In this document: positions 33,751-43,800 of the stretch, in pieces
Numbering within the stretch: the stretch's first letter is position 1
Layout of the letters: each line of letters opens with the position of its first letter
Source of the DNA: Burkholderia sp. 9120
GTDB taxonomy: Bacteria; Pseudomonadota; Gammaproteobacteria; Burkholderiales; Burkholderiaceae
Length of the DNA: 64,000 nt
NCBI RefSeq assembly: GCF_000745015.1
Contig: NZ_JQNA01000001.1
Coordinates: 620,001 to 684,000 of the forward strand
Reading direction: 5' to 3'
Position numbers and translations under genes: made by a program
Notes under the pieces: model-generated
Seen by the model: only the letters and a program-made list of their open reading frames with translations
Database searches by the model: none
What the model was told of the DNA's origin: nothing

Positions 33751-34596
33751 TCAGTCGCGCGGTTTAGCCGCAGCCACCGCCGCCGCCGCCACCTCGGGCT
33801 CGACGATATCGCCGCCCAGCAGATGCACCCCTTCGCGCAGTTTGACGAACGCCGCCGCCACCGCTTCCGGCTCGCCCTTCACCCCCAGGTCGATATGATG
33901 GCGCGCGTACACGCCGCCGCGCTCCGCGTCGCCGACGCTCGGCAGACTGAACACCCGCACGCTCGGGAAATCGTGTTCGATCTTCTCCATCAATGGCGTC
34001 AGACGCGACTCCGGCAACTCGAACACTAGAAGCGATTTCTCCGCATGCGGCATGGCGTGATGCAGATCCGCGTACTGCGTATCGAGCACCCATTCGATCA
34101 TCGGCCAGGCCATCACCGGAAAGCCCGGCACGAAGTGGTGCTGGTTGATCGAAAAGCCGGGAATCTTGTTGTAGCCGTTCGGAATGATCGACGCGCCCTG
34201 CGGATACGTGCCCATATTCAACCGATGCCGGTTCTCGGGCGAATCCAGATCGAGCGGCGTCGCCGCGTTTGCCGGATACATGTCGCGAATGCGCTCCTGA
34301 ATCAGCGTGGCGGCTTCCGGATGCAATTCGAGCGGCACGCCGAGCGCGGCCGCCGTGCATTGCCGCGTGTGATCGTCCGGCGTGGCGCCGATGCCGCCTG
34401 TCGAGAACACGATATCGCCCGACGCGAACGTGCGTCGCAGCGTCGCGGTAATGCGCTCGGGATCGTCGCCGATGTACTCCGCCCAGCCGAGCGACAATCC
34501 GCGCGCGCCCAGCAATTCGATGACCTTCGGCAGATGCTTGTCGACCCGTCTGCCCGACAGAATTTCATCGCCGATGATGATGACGCCAAATGCCAT
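33751..34596 (-). CDS. Molybdopterin-binding (MoCF/CinA-type) domain protein
   Basis: This 281-residue protein opens with a MoCF_biosynth domain: GVIIIGDEILSGRRVDKH, then VFSTGGIGATPDDHTRQ, the signature shared by MogA, MoeA and the N-terminus of CinA. The C-terminal half (from about 170) is not the CinA deamidase domain. It is a smaller region of the type found in short CinA-like proteins of proteobacteria. The function is not settled: nucleotide-pyrophosphatase activity is known for CinA N-domains. No moa or moe genes are next to it, although a molybdoenzyme gene lies about 26 kb away. The next minus-strand gene upstream begins at 35464. Confidence 0.8.
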   Translation of the reverse strand: MAFGVIIIGDEILSGRRVDKHLPKVIELLGARGLSLGWAEYIGDDPERITATLRRTFASGDIVFSTGGIGATPDDHTRQCTAAALGVPLELHPEAATLIQERIRDMYPANAATPLDLDSPENRHRLNMGTYPQGASIIPNGYNKIPGFSINQHHFVPGFPVMAWPMIEWVLDTQYADLHHAMPHAEKSLLVFELPESRLTPLMEKIEHDFPSVRVFSLPSVGDAERGGVYARHHIDLGVKGEPEAVAAAFVKLREGVHLLGGDIVEPEVAAAAVAAAKPRD

Positions 34597-34630
34597 TGCC
34601 GCCTCTTTTGCCTAGTCAGTAATTCATCAA

Positions 34631-35464
34631 TCAATAAGTAACCGGCGCCGTGTGCCGCACGCCGCCGTGCTCTTCCGCGCGCATGCGCTGCAGCGCGCGC
34701 AAACAGTAGTAGCCGAACCACAGCGCCGAAAACACGAGGATGAACGCGTAGATCCAGATCGTCACCGCGGTAATCACCGGAAACAGCACGATCAGCCACA
34801 CCGACGACGCCCACAACAAAGTGGGCAGCGAACCGAGCAGGCCGCTGGCCACGCCGATCAGCAGCAGCGGCAAGCGGAAGCGCCGCACCAGCGCGCGCCG
34901 TTCCTCGCGGGTGGCATGCAGCGCAAGCGCGTCGTAACTCATCACCCGGTAAGTCAACCAGCCCCACAGCAGCGGCGGAATCAGCGCGAAGAACGGCGGC
35001 ACCAGCCACAGCGGTAGCGTGACGATCAGCAGCACCAGACAGACCAGCGTGGTCCACAACGCATGGCCGAGGCTACCGTACCACGTTCCGCCGTGGCGCA
35101 TTTCGAGCCCTGCGAATTGCCGCGCCGCCAGGAAGCGGATCACGGACGGCATCGACAGCGTGGCGATCAGCAGCAACACCGTGACGACGATCAGCGGAAT
35201 CGCCATCGCGATCACGATAAACGGCGCGACCGCCGTGTGCAGCGCCGAAAAGCCGAGCCAGTCGAACAGCCGGTACAGCGTGAGCGTGAACGACCAGCTA
35301 TCGAGCCAGCCGCGCGTGGCGCCGATCAGCGTCTGCCACGAGAACCACAGAATCACGCCCCAGCCAACCGTTGCCGCGAAAAACGGCATGAAGGTCAGCC
35401 AGAGCATGCGCGGGTGGAGCGCGCTTGCCAGCGCGCGCCCGAACGAGCGCAACAGATCATTCAT
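34631..35464 (-). CDS. EI24-domain membrane protein
   Basis: This 277-residue integral membrane protein has about six hydrophobic segments (for example TFMPFFAATVGWGVILWF, IVIAMAIPLIVVTVLLLI and LWTTLVCLVLLIVTLPLWLV). The pattern and the ALWTTLVCLVLLIVTLPLW..GWLTYRVMSYDAL region are those of the EI24 family, which includes the sulfate permease CysZ. Whether it transports anything is unknown. The start is the ATG at 35464 (MNDLLRSFGRALASALHP), which fits the family; the frame extends 71 residues further without membrane or family character. The gap to the next minus-strand gene (33751-34596) is 34 bases, so they may be co-transcribed. Confidence 0.82.
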   Translation of the reverse strand: MNDLLRSFGRALASALHPRMLWLTFMPFFAATVGWGVILWFSWQTLIGATRGWLDSWSFTLTLYRLFDWLGFSALHTAVAPFIVIAMAIPLIVVTVLLLIATLSMPSVIRFLAARQFAGLEMRHGGTWYGSLGHALWTTLVCLVLLIVTLPLWLVPPFFALIPPLLWGWLTYRVMSYDALALHATREERRALVRRFRLPLLLIGVASGLLGSLPTLLWASSVWLIVLFPVITAVTIWIYAFILVFSALWFGYYCLRALQRMRAEEHGGVRHTAPVTY

Positions 35465-35609
35465 GCGAGCCAGTGCCGGTAAACATAACGATGGAATAAG
35501 GAAAGCCGCGCGCCGCGCCCCAAGCTTTTCTTCGGGGCGGGCGAAAACCTGAACAGGATAAACCACGTGACACGCCGCCGGGGAACCGGCGGCGCAAAGG
35601 AAGAGAGAC

Positions 35610-36617
35610 TCAAACGGCGCTGGCGTCGCTACCCGTGCCGCGTTCACCGTCGCGTTTCGACGCGAGGCGCCGGGCAATCCGCACGAACGCGAGCCCGTGC
35701 TGCGCCCAGAAGCCGTCGCCGTAGCGGCGGCCTTGCAGTTGATCGCTGATGCCGGTCGGCTCCATCACGCGGCTCCAGGAGGCGCTGCGAAACAGCATGT
35801 CCCACCACGGAAACAGCACGCCGAAGTTGCACCCGTACTTCAGCCCTTCATGGCCAACTCCGATTGCATGATGGCGGCGATGGAAAGTCGGACTAACCAG
35901 CAGGCGCTCGCCGAGCCAGCCGAAGTACAGGCGGATGTTCGCGTGCTGCACGCTCTGTGCAAGATTGGTGATCGCGACCAGCACGACGAATTGCGACGGC
36001 GGCACGCCGATCACCAGCGCGATCACCGCGAAGAACGACGCCTGAAGCAGATCGTCGAGCAGATGGTTGCGGTCGTCGGACCATAGCGACATCTGCTGCT
36101 GGCTGTGATGCACCGCGTGCAGCTCCCACCACACGCCGATACGGTGCTCCCAGCGGTGATACCAGTAGCCGGCGAAATCGAGCACCAGCAGATACATCAC
36201 GAACGTGACGAGCGGCTGCGTGGTGACGCCGGGCCACAGATTGTCGAACTCGAGATTCGCGATGTTATGCAGCCGCAGCCACGCCTGCACGTTGTCGAAC
36301 AAAGGCTGCAGCGCGAAGAAGAAAAACAGGTTGAGAATCCCGAGCTTGGCGATCCACGTGTAGATCACGTCGACGCGCACCGCACGCCGGTCGGGCCACC
36401 GCTCCACCGGACGCAGCGCCTCCAGCGGGCGCAGCACCGCGTACATGGCCAGCACTTCCAGTACGCCGACGATCACCCAGTAGAGGCTGTCGTAGGTGTC
36501 TTCGTCGTAATCCATCAGGTCGAAGCGGAACAGCAGCGGCTGCACCACGTCGACGTACAGCAACGTCTGCACGGCGGAGACGAAGCTGTCGAGGGAGGCG
36601 AAAATCAGATGGAACAT
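35610..36617 (-). CDS. Sterol desaturase / fatty acid hydroxylase family membrane protein
   Basis: This 335-residue membrane protein has the three histidine boxes of the family: HRWEH, HAVHH and HRRHH, which bind a di-iron centre. Several hydrophobic helices precede and separate them. Members hydroxylate or desaturate membrane lipids and sterol-like molecules. The substrate here is unknown. The ribosome binding site is weak. It lies between the EI24-type gene and the YncE-like gene on the same strand, with gaps of 145 and 50 bases, so transcription with the YncE-like gene is plausible. Confidence 0.85.
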   Translation of the reverse strand: MFHLIFASLDSFVSAVQTLLYVDVVQPLLFRFDLMDYDEDTYDSLYWVIVGVLEVLAMYAVLRPLEALRPVERWPDRRAVRVDVIYTWIAKLGILNLFFFFALQPLFDNVQAWLRLHNIANLEFDNLWPGVTTQPLVTFVMYLLVLDFAGYWYHRWEHRIGVWWELHAVHHSQQQMSLWSDDRNHLLDDLLQASFFAVIALVIGVPPSQFVVLVAITNLAQSVQHANIRLYFGWLGERLLVSPTFHRRHHAIGVGHEGLKYGCNFGVLFPWWDMLFRSASWSRVMEPTGISDQLQGRRYGDGFWAQHGLAFVRIARRLASKRDGERGTGSDASAV

Positions 36618-36667
36618 GGTGCTGGCCTGGTTACTTCATGCGTCGTTGCGCGCCTGGTCGGCAAGCG

Positions 36668-37687
36668 TCAAGCGCCGTTCGGCGCCGTGACCGGTGCGCG
36701 ATTGTAAAAATAGATTCCGTGCGGCGAACGGCCCACGGCGATCGTCTGGATCAGCTTGCGCGTGGTCAGGTCGATGATGCCGACGTGCTTCGCGAAGCGG
36801 AACGTGACCCACAGATAGCGTTTGTCGGCGGTCAGTTCCATGTCGTCCGGTCCCGGCATCAGACCGGTGATGTCGCCGACGTTGGTGAGCGTGTCTTCGT
36901 CGATGATGCTGATCGTGCTCGCCACCCGGTTCGACACCGCGACGTGTTTGCCGTCGGCAAGCGAGCGGAAGTTGTGCGCGCCCTTGCCGGTCTGGATGGT
37001 CTTGACGATCTTCTGGTTGCGCCAGTCGACCACCGCGACGTAATCCGAGCCGGTCATGCCGATCAGCAGATATTTTTCGCCCGGCGTCATCCACAGGCCG
37101 GCCGGCACCTTGCCGACCTTCATCTTCCACTTGACGGTTTGCGTGGCCAGATCGATCGCGGCCAGCTCGCCCGACACCTGCAGCGTGACGAACACCGTCC
37201 TGCTGTCGTTCGTGAACGCCATGTGGCTCGGCATGACCGCGAGCGGCAGGCGCGAGGCCAGCGTCATCTGGTTCTTCTGGCCGTCGTAGTGATAGATGTC
37301 GAGCCGGTCCAGACGCAGGCCGGTCGTGACCAGCCACTTGCGGTCAGGCGAAAAGCCGATCTGGTACGGGTCTTCGATGTTCTCGACCCAGCGCTGCACC
37401 TGGCCCGTTTTCGGGTCGACGAACATCAGATTGTTGGACACCGAATTCGCGACGATCAACGACGAATTGTCCGGCGTGGCCATCAGATGGTGCGGTTCCT
37501 TGCCGGTCGGCACCGTGCCGACGACCTGGTGCGTGGTTTCGTCGATCAGGCTGAGCGTGGCTTCGCCTGAATTGAGCACGATCACGTTGTTCGCGTGCGC
37601 CGCGGGAGAGAAAAAACCTGTTGCCGCGACCACTGCCGCGCCCGCCAGGACCGTGCCGGTCAAGCCGGAGAAGGAAAAATTGCGCAT
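36668..37687 (-). CDS. Periplasmic YncE-like beta-propeller protein
   Basis: This 339-residue protein starts with a signal peptide (MRNFSFSGLTGTVLAGAAVV, cut after AHA). The rest is made of seven-bladed propeller units with YVTN-type repeats, such as VGTVPTGKEPHHLMATPDNS, IGMTGSDYVAVVDWRNQKI and KLIQTIAVGRSPHGIYFYN. E. coli YncE and the propellers near PQQ-dependent enzymes are similar in build. YncE binds DNA in vitro, but a general periplasmic scaffold role is equally possible. No PQQ enzyme is nearby. The start codon has a modest GAAGTGAG before it. Confidence 0.82.
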   Translation of the reverse strand: MRNFSFSGLTGTVLAGAAVVAATGFFSPAAHANNVIVLNSGEATLSLIDETTHQVVGTVPTGKEPHHLMATPDNSSLIVANSVSNNLMFVDPKTGQVQRWVENIEDPYQIGFSPDRKWLVTTGLRLDRLDIYHYDGQKNQMTLASRLPLAVMPSHMAFTNDSRTVFVTLQVSGELAAIDLATQTVKWKMKVGKVPAGLWMTPGEKYLLIGMTGSDYVAVVDWRNQKIVKTIQTGKGAHNFRSLADGKHVAVSNRVASTISIIDEDTLTNVGDITGLMPGPDDMELTADKRYLWVTFRFAKHVGIIDLTTRKLIQTIAVGRSPHGIYFYNRAPVTAPNGA

Positions 37688-38240
37688 GAAAACTCACTTC
37701 GGGAGAACGTTCGTCATTGTAGAACGTTTACTGTGATGCAAGGTTGACATGGGTCGGGGGTTGGCTGGTTTGGCCCGCAACGCCGCTGAAAGGCGCGACG
37801 CATTCGCGCGGCGGATTTCGAAATATCGTAGGGGACGTTTCTTATTTCCTCTTGAAATAATGCGCCATCGATCATCGCAATTTAAATTCAGCATAAGTTA
37901 ATTGCGAATTGCCAGCCAAAACCATCATCACCCAAGCCTTCCGTCCTAATCAATTCTCCTTTAATAAGAATTAAAAAAATATCGCGGGCGAAGCAAAATT
38001 TTATTTTCGGATTTGTCCCATCACGGTTTTGGGCCAACATTATCCAAAATGACAACAGCTTGAGGCTCTTGCCACTGAGACAAAGGCCTGATCCGACGTC
38101 CGTTCGCGCGAGACCCACACCATTTCGCATGATTTTATCTCGCAGGCGATGAAAGCTCGCCCACTCCGTTAAAGAGCGAATTAAATCAGACCGGATTGCC
38201 ACCCCTCATTTCCTTTCCGATATCTGGAGCAAGGTAAAAA
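37688..38240. other. AT-rich intergenic region upstream of the autotransporter
   Basis: About 550 bases with markedly lower GC than the flanking genes, between a divergent pair. No convincing small gene was found. The promoter of the autotransporter should lie here, but I could not settle on a single -35/-10 pair. Confidence 0.5.
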
Positions 38241-40739
38241 ATGACCCAATTGATTGCATCGACATGGCAAGACGAGACCGGCAAATCGACCGGGTTAATA
38301 CAAAGCGTCCCGTTTAAAATCGGCACGGCTGTCGCGGTCCGATTGACGCTGTCTAGTGCCGCGCTGCTCGGCGGCATGACTGGCGCGCAAGCCGCCGTGC
38401 CTTGGGATACGGCGGAGCATTATCTCGACGTCGGCGCGCCCGCCACAGGCGCCGACGACGCTGCGGCAGCCGGTGAGAACGCCGTGGCTGTCGGCCCGAA
38501 CGCCCAGGCGAGCGCTACTGCGTCGATCGCGGTCGGCGACCAGGCCAGCACGACGACCGCCGGTTCAATCGCCATCGGCTACCTGGCCAGCGCATCCGGT
38601 TGGCAAAGCATGGCGCTCGGCGCCAAATCGAACGCAACCGGCGGTGCGGCCGTGTCACTAGGCCCCTACTCGGTGGCCAGCGCGGAAGAAGCCACGTCGG
38701 TCGGCTACGCGGCACGCGCCACCCGCGGAGGCGCGTCGGTCGTCGGCAGCAATGCCGAGGCTAACGGCATGGGCAGCATGGCGTTCGGCGCCTATGCATT
38801 CGCCATCGAAGACGCCGACATCGCGTTAGGTTTTCACGCAAGTGCGAGCGGCGGCGCCAGCATCGCGACAGGTCCGAGGTCGCGGGCGGCCGGTGCGCAA
38901 AGTATTGCGCTCGGCGCGGGCACGGTCGCCACCGCCGACCAGGCCGTCGCGTTAGGCGCCGGCGCTTTCGTCTCGGAAGCCAACAGCGTCGCGCTCGGCG
39001 GCGCCTCGATCGCGGCGCGGCTGGGCGGGCTCGCGTACGTTCCCGCCGGCGCGGACGCTGCGGCCATTCAGGGTGTCAATGCGGTGGGCCAGGTCTCGAT
39101 TGGCGCCGTGGGAAGCGAGCGTCGTCTGACTCACGTCGCGGCCGGCGCTAACGACACGGATGGGGTCAACGTCAGCCAGTTGAAGGCGGTGAACGACCGC
39201 GTCACGGCAGCCGCGAACAGCGCCGCGCCGCGCTACTTCAGCGCCACCGGCACCGACACCGGCGACGCCCAGCCGCTCGCGACAGGCAACGCCGCGCTGG
39301 CCATCGGCGTCGGCGCGATCGCGGACACAGACGGCACCATTGCGATGGGTCGCCGTGCGCTCGCGAGCGATCCGGGCTCGATTGCCATCGGCGACCTCGC
39401 TACGTCGACGGGCGCCAATGCGAGCGCGATTGGCACCAGCGCGCTCGCAGGCGGCACCGATGCGTTCGCGTTGGGCACGTGGGCCCGCGCCGCCGGCTCG
39501 GAGGCCGTCGCGATCGGCGGGTCCTCGGCGGCTACCGGCACGCAAAGCACCGCGATCGGCGCGGCTGCCGGGGCGACCGCCAACCAGTCGGCAGCGTTCG
39601 GCGCCGGCGCCTTCGCCTCGGAGGCCAACAGCGTCGCGCTGGGCGCCGCCTCGGTCGCGGCGCCGCTAGGCGGGGTCGCTTACGTTCCGCCCGGCGCGGA
39701 CGCCTCCGTCATCCGAGGGTTCAATGCGACTGGTCAGGTGTCGATCGGCTCAGCGGGCAACGAGCGCCGCCTCACCCATGTCGCCGCCGGCGCGAACGAT
39801 ACCGACGCCGTTAACGTGAGCCAGTTGAAGGCGCTGCAGACCCAGATCGACGGCAGCGCGGCGGCGCTCGATGGCGCGCTGTCCTATGCGCGCAATGCCG
39901 ACGGCAGTGTCGACCGGCATAACGTGACGCTCGGCGGCGATCCGGCCGCGAGCGGCACGCTGATTCACAACGTCGCGAACGGCGTCGAATCGAGCGATGC
40001 GGTCAACCTCGGGCAATTGAACGCGGCCATCAGCGGCGCGGTCAATAACGTCGCGGTGAACGGCGCGGGGGCTAATCCGCTGTTCGGCGCGGCGGGCGAT
40101 CCGACCGCAAGCGCCCTGGCGTCGGGCACGCTGTCGGTGGCGGCCGGCGCGAGCGCGCAGGCGTCGGGGACCGGCGCGGTGGCCGTTGGCGCAACGGCTA
40201 GCGCCACCGGCAGCAACGCCGCCGCGCTGGGCGTGAATTCGAGTGCGGGTGGCAGCAACGCCATCGCCCTCGGCGCCACGGCGAACGCGAGTGCGGATAA
40301 CTCGGTGGCATTGGGCCAGGGCTCAGTGGCCGACCGGGCCGGCACTGTGTCGGTCGGTGCTGCCGGGCAGGAGCGGCAGATCGCCAACGTCGCCGCTGGC
40401 GTGCAAGGCACCGACGCGGTCAACGTCAACCAGTTGCAGCAGAGCATGGGCGGCGCGGTCAGTCAGGCCAACAGCTATACCGACGACCAGGTCCGTTCCG
40501 CCCGCCGCGACGCCTACGGCGGTACAGCGGCCGCGCTCGCCGTCGCGGGCCTGCCGCAAGCGGTGCTGCCGGGACATGGCATGGTGGCGATGGCCGGCGG
40601 CACTTACGGCGGACAGTCGGCGGTTGCGATCGGTGTGTCGCAACTGTCGCCAACCGGCAAGTGGGTTTACAAGGTTCAAGGCACGACCGACTCGCGCGGG
40701 CAAATCGGCGCGTCGCTTGGCGCGGGCATGCATTGGTGA
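38241..40739 (+). CDS. YadA-type trimeric autotransporter adhesin, short head-only form
   Basis: This 832-residue protein has the SLG-rich head repeats typical of YadA (such as NSVALGAASVAAPLGG and SIALGAGTVATADQAVALG). They occur in three blocks, at residues about 65-290, 340-510 and 640-710. Neck or HIM modules close each block: AAGANDTDGVNVSQL near 300, AAGANDTDAVNVSQL near 520, AAGVQGTDAVNVNQL near 725. The C-terminal 90 residues are the YadA membrane anchor, ending GASLGAGMHW. Three copies form a beta-barrel that exposes the head. The N-terminus (MTQLIASTWQDETGKSTGLI) precedes a hydrophobic segment and differs from the usual extended signal. The stalk is almost absent. GGAGCAAGG lies before the ATG. 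The head is built from a 645-bp duplication. Confidence 0.9.
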   Translation: MTQLIASTWQDETGKSTGLIQSVPFKIGTAVAVRLTLSSAALLGGMTGAQAAVPWDTAEHYLDVGAPATGADDAAAAGENAVAVGPNAQASATASIAVGDQASTTTAGSIAIGYLASASGWQSMALGAKSNATGGAAVSLGPYSVASAEEATSVGYAARATRGGASVVGSNAEANGMGSMAFGAYAFAIEDADIALGFHASASGGASIATGPRSRAAGAQSIALGAGTVATADQAVALGAGAFVSEANSVALGGASIAARLGGLAYVPAGADAAAIQGVNAVGQVSIGAVGSERRLTHVAAGANDTDGVNVSQLKAVNDRVTAAANSAAPRYFSATGTDTGDAQPLATGNAALAIGVGAIADTDGTIAMGRRALASDPGSIAIGDLATSTGANASAIGTSALAGGTDAFALGTWARAAGSEAVAIGGSSAATGTQSTAIGAAAGATANQSAAFGAGAFASEANSVALGAASVAAPLGGVAYVPPGADASVIRGFNATGQVSIGSAGNERRLTHVAAGANDTDAVNVSQLKALQTQIDGSAAALDGALSYARNADGSVDRHNVTLGGDPAASGTLIHNVANGVESSDAVNLGQLNAAISGAVNNVAVNGAGANPLFGAAGDPTASALASGTLSVAAGASAQASGTGAVAVGATASATGSNAAALGVNSSAGGSNAIALGATANASADNSVALGQGSVADRAGTVSVGAAGQERQIANVAAGVQGTDAVNVNQLQQSMGGAVSQANSYTDDQVRSARRDAYGGTAAALAVAGLPQAVLPGHGMVAMAGGTYGGQSAVAIGVSQLSPTGKWVYKVQGTTDSRGQIGASLGAGMHW
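38898..39835 (+). repeat. Internal direct repeat of head-plus-neck module, period 645 bp
   Basis: The stretch from about 38898 to 39190 recurs at about 39543 to 39835 with the same frame and many identical codons. The shared CAACAGCGTC is at 38981 and 39626. Each copy runs from a head repeat through the ERRLTHVAAGANDTD neck. Confidence 0.75.
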
Positions 40740-40876
40740 GCGGAACAGGGCCGAGCCGGGGAGCCGGCTCGGGCTCGGCTAGCGCGGGGCGCGATTGACT
40801 CAGTCAAAACGGTCCGCCGCGTTGACCAGCGCCAGCACGGCGTAACCAGCCGAAACCGCCACCGCTAAACCACTAC

Positions 40877-43800
40877 TCAACGCTGCATCGACTCCCACAC
40901 CTTATAAAGCCGCTTCACCGAGACCGGCATCGGCGTACGCAACTCCTGCGCGAATAGCGAAATCCGCAGTTCCTCCAGCAGCCAGCGAAACTCCGACAAC
41001 CGCGTATCCAGCACGCCGCCGCGTTGCGCCACCGCGCGCTGGTAGTTCTGCAACAGCGGCTGAAACTCGACGAACTGCCGTGCGTCGCGTGCAGGGTCCG
41101 CTCGCAGCTTGTCGATACGCAGCACGATGCCCTTCAGATAGCGCGGAAAGTGCGCCAACTGCGAATACGGCGTGTCGACCACAAAGCGCTTGCCGATCAT
41201 CGCATCGAGCTGATTCTGAATGTCGGCGTGCGCGGCCGTGAACGTGCGGGCCTGCACCAGCTTCTTCGTCACCGTCGCGTATTCGGTGAGAATCTGCCCC
41301 ACCAGACGCGCGATCTCCTGGGCCAGCAAGGTCAGCCGGCTACGGCCTTCGTCGCGGCGCGTGTGGAACGACAGATCGTCGGCGGGCAGCGGGTCTTGCA
41401 GACACGCGCGATCCAGCGCGGTATCGATCAATTGATCGCGCAGTTCTTCCTGCGTGCCGCGCGGCATGAACTGCATCGCCATTTCGCGCAAGCCCGGCAG
41501 GTTCTTTTCCAGATACTTGATCGGCTCCTTCAACTGCAGCCCAAACAGTCGACGCAACCCCGCACGATGAATCCGCGCGGCTTCTTCCGGCGAATCGAAC
41601 ACTTCGACGTCGCAATGCGTGCCGCGATCCACCAGCGCCGGATAGCCGAACAACGTCTGGCCGCCGCGACGAATTTCGAGCAACTCGGGAAGCTTGCCGA
41701 AATTCCACGTGGTCAGTTTTTCGTACAGCGCGGTGCCGGCCGTGCCGCCTTGCGCGCCTTGCGCGGTTTGCGACATAGCAACGCCAGGCACACCCTTCCC
41801 ACCGCGCTGCGCCGCCGCGCCTGCCTTTCCTGCCGCCCCAGACTGCGCACCGGATTGGGCACCCGATTGCGCACCTCGCCCACCCAACTGCGCGGCCGCC
41901 GCGACGCTGCCGCCGCCCGCATCCGCCAGCGCCGCGCCCGCCGCGCTCGACGCGATCTTCTGGAAATGCTGCTGCGCCTGGCTGCCCAACTCCGAGCGCA
42001 ATTGCGCCATGTTGCGGCCCATCGCGAGCTGACGGCCGTGTTCGTCGACGACCTTGAAGTTCATGAACAGATGCGCCGGCAAGGTCTCGAGCTTGAAGTC
42101 GGCCTGCTTCATCGCGATCTGCTTCTGCTCGCGAACATCGGCGATCAGCGACTCGAGCAAACCGCCCGCACCGTAACGCGGCCCGCTATGCCGGTCGACG
42201 AAACCCGCCGCGTACTCGGGCAATGGCACGCAGTGGCGTCGCAATTTCTGCGGCAAGGATTTCAGCAGCAGTTGCGCCTTCTCTTTCAGCATGCCTGGCA
42301 CGAGCCACTCGCAGCGTCGCGCGTCGACCTGATTCAGCGCATACAGCGGCACGGCGAGCGTCACGCCGTCGCGCGGCGAACCCGGTTCGAAGTGATAGGT
42401 CAACGCCATCTCGACGCCCGACATCGTCATCCGCTTCGGGAACAGATCGGTCGTGACGCCGGCCGCCTCGTGACGCATCAGATCGTCGCGCGACAGGTAC
42501 AGCAGACGCAATTTGTCTTCGGTCTGGCCGGCCGCTTTCAACTCGTCGCGATACCAGCGCTCGAACGCCGCGCCGGTGTGGATGCCCTGCGGCACCGCCT
42601 GATCGTAGAAGCCGAAAATCAGCTCGTCGTCGACCAGCACGTCCTGCCGGCGCGACTTGTGTTCGAGTTGCTCGATGTCGGCGAGCAGCTTGCGGTTGTG
42701 CGCGAAGAACGCGAGCTTCGTGTCGAACTCGCCTTCCACCAGTGCGCCGCGAATGAACAGCTCACGCGCGCGCGCCGGGTCCTGATGGCCGAAGCTCACG
42801 CGGCGGCGGTGATAGATCGGCAGGCCGTACAGCATGGCCCGCTCGAACGCCGACACCTGCGCCGCGCGCTTCTCCCAATGCGGCTCGGACAGCGACTTCT
42901 TCAACAGATGCGCGCCGATCCGCTCGATCCACTCCGGCTCGATCTTCGCGATACAGCGCGCGTACAGCCGGCTTGTCTCGACCAGTTCGGCGGCCATCGC
43001 CCACTTGCCCGCCTTCTTCACCAGCGCCGAGCCGGGCCACAAATAAAACTTGATGCCGCGCGCGCCGAGGTAATACGGCTCGTCGTCGGCTTTCAGGCCG
43101 ATGTTGCCGAGCAGGCCCGTCAACAACGCGAGGTGGATCTGCTCGAAGGTCGCTTCCGCCTCGTTCAGACGCCAGCCGTGTTCGCGCACCACGGTCAACA
43201 GTTGCGAGTGCACGTCGCGCCATTCGCGCAGACGCATTTGCGACAGGAAGTTCTTGCGGCATTCCTCGTGCAACTGCTTGTTCGACTTCTTGTGCGTGAT
43301 CGCTTCTTCGAACCAGTTCCAGATTTTTAGCCACTGGAGGAATTCGGAGCGCTCGTCGGCGAACCGGCGATGCGCCTGGTCGGCCTGCTCCTGCGCTTCG
43401 ATCGGCCGGTCGCGCGGGTCCTGCACGGACAACGCGCTGGCGATGATCAGCACTTCCTTCAACGCCTGCTGATCGCGCGCGGCCAGAATCATTCGGCCGA
43501 CGCGCGGATCGAGCGGCAGGCGCGCGAGTTCGCGGCCGAGCGGCGTGAGCTGGTTGTCGTCGTCGACGGCGCCGAGTTCGTTGAGCAACTGATAACCGTC
43601 GGCCACCGCGCGGCCCGGCGGCGGTTCGATGAACGGAAACGTTTCGATCGCGGTCAGGTGCAGCGACTTCATCCGCAAAATCACGGACGCCAGCGACGAC
43701 CGCAGAATCTCCGGATCGGTGAAGCGCACGCGGCCCTGATAATCGCTTTCTTCGTACAGACGGATGCAGATACCGTCGGCAACCCGGCCGCAACGCCCGG

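Noticed and set aside
41024-43330. Plus-strand frame of 768 codons opposite hrpA
   Set aside because: Arg/His-rich with no protein family resemblance. It is antisense to HrpA, which shows intact helicase motifs.
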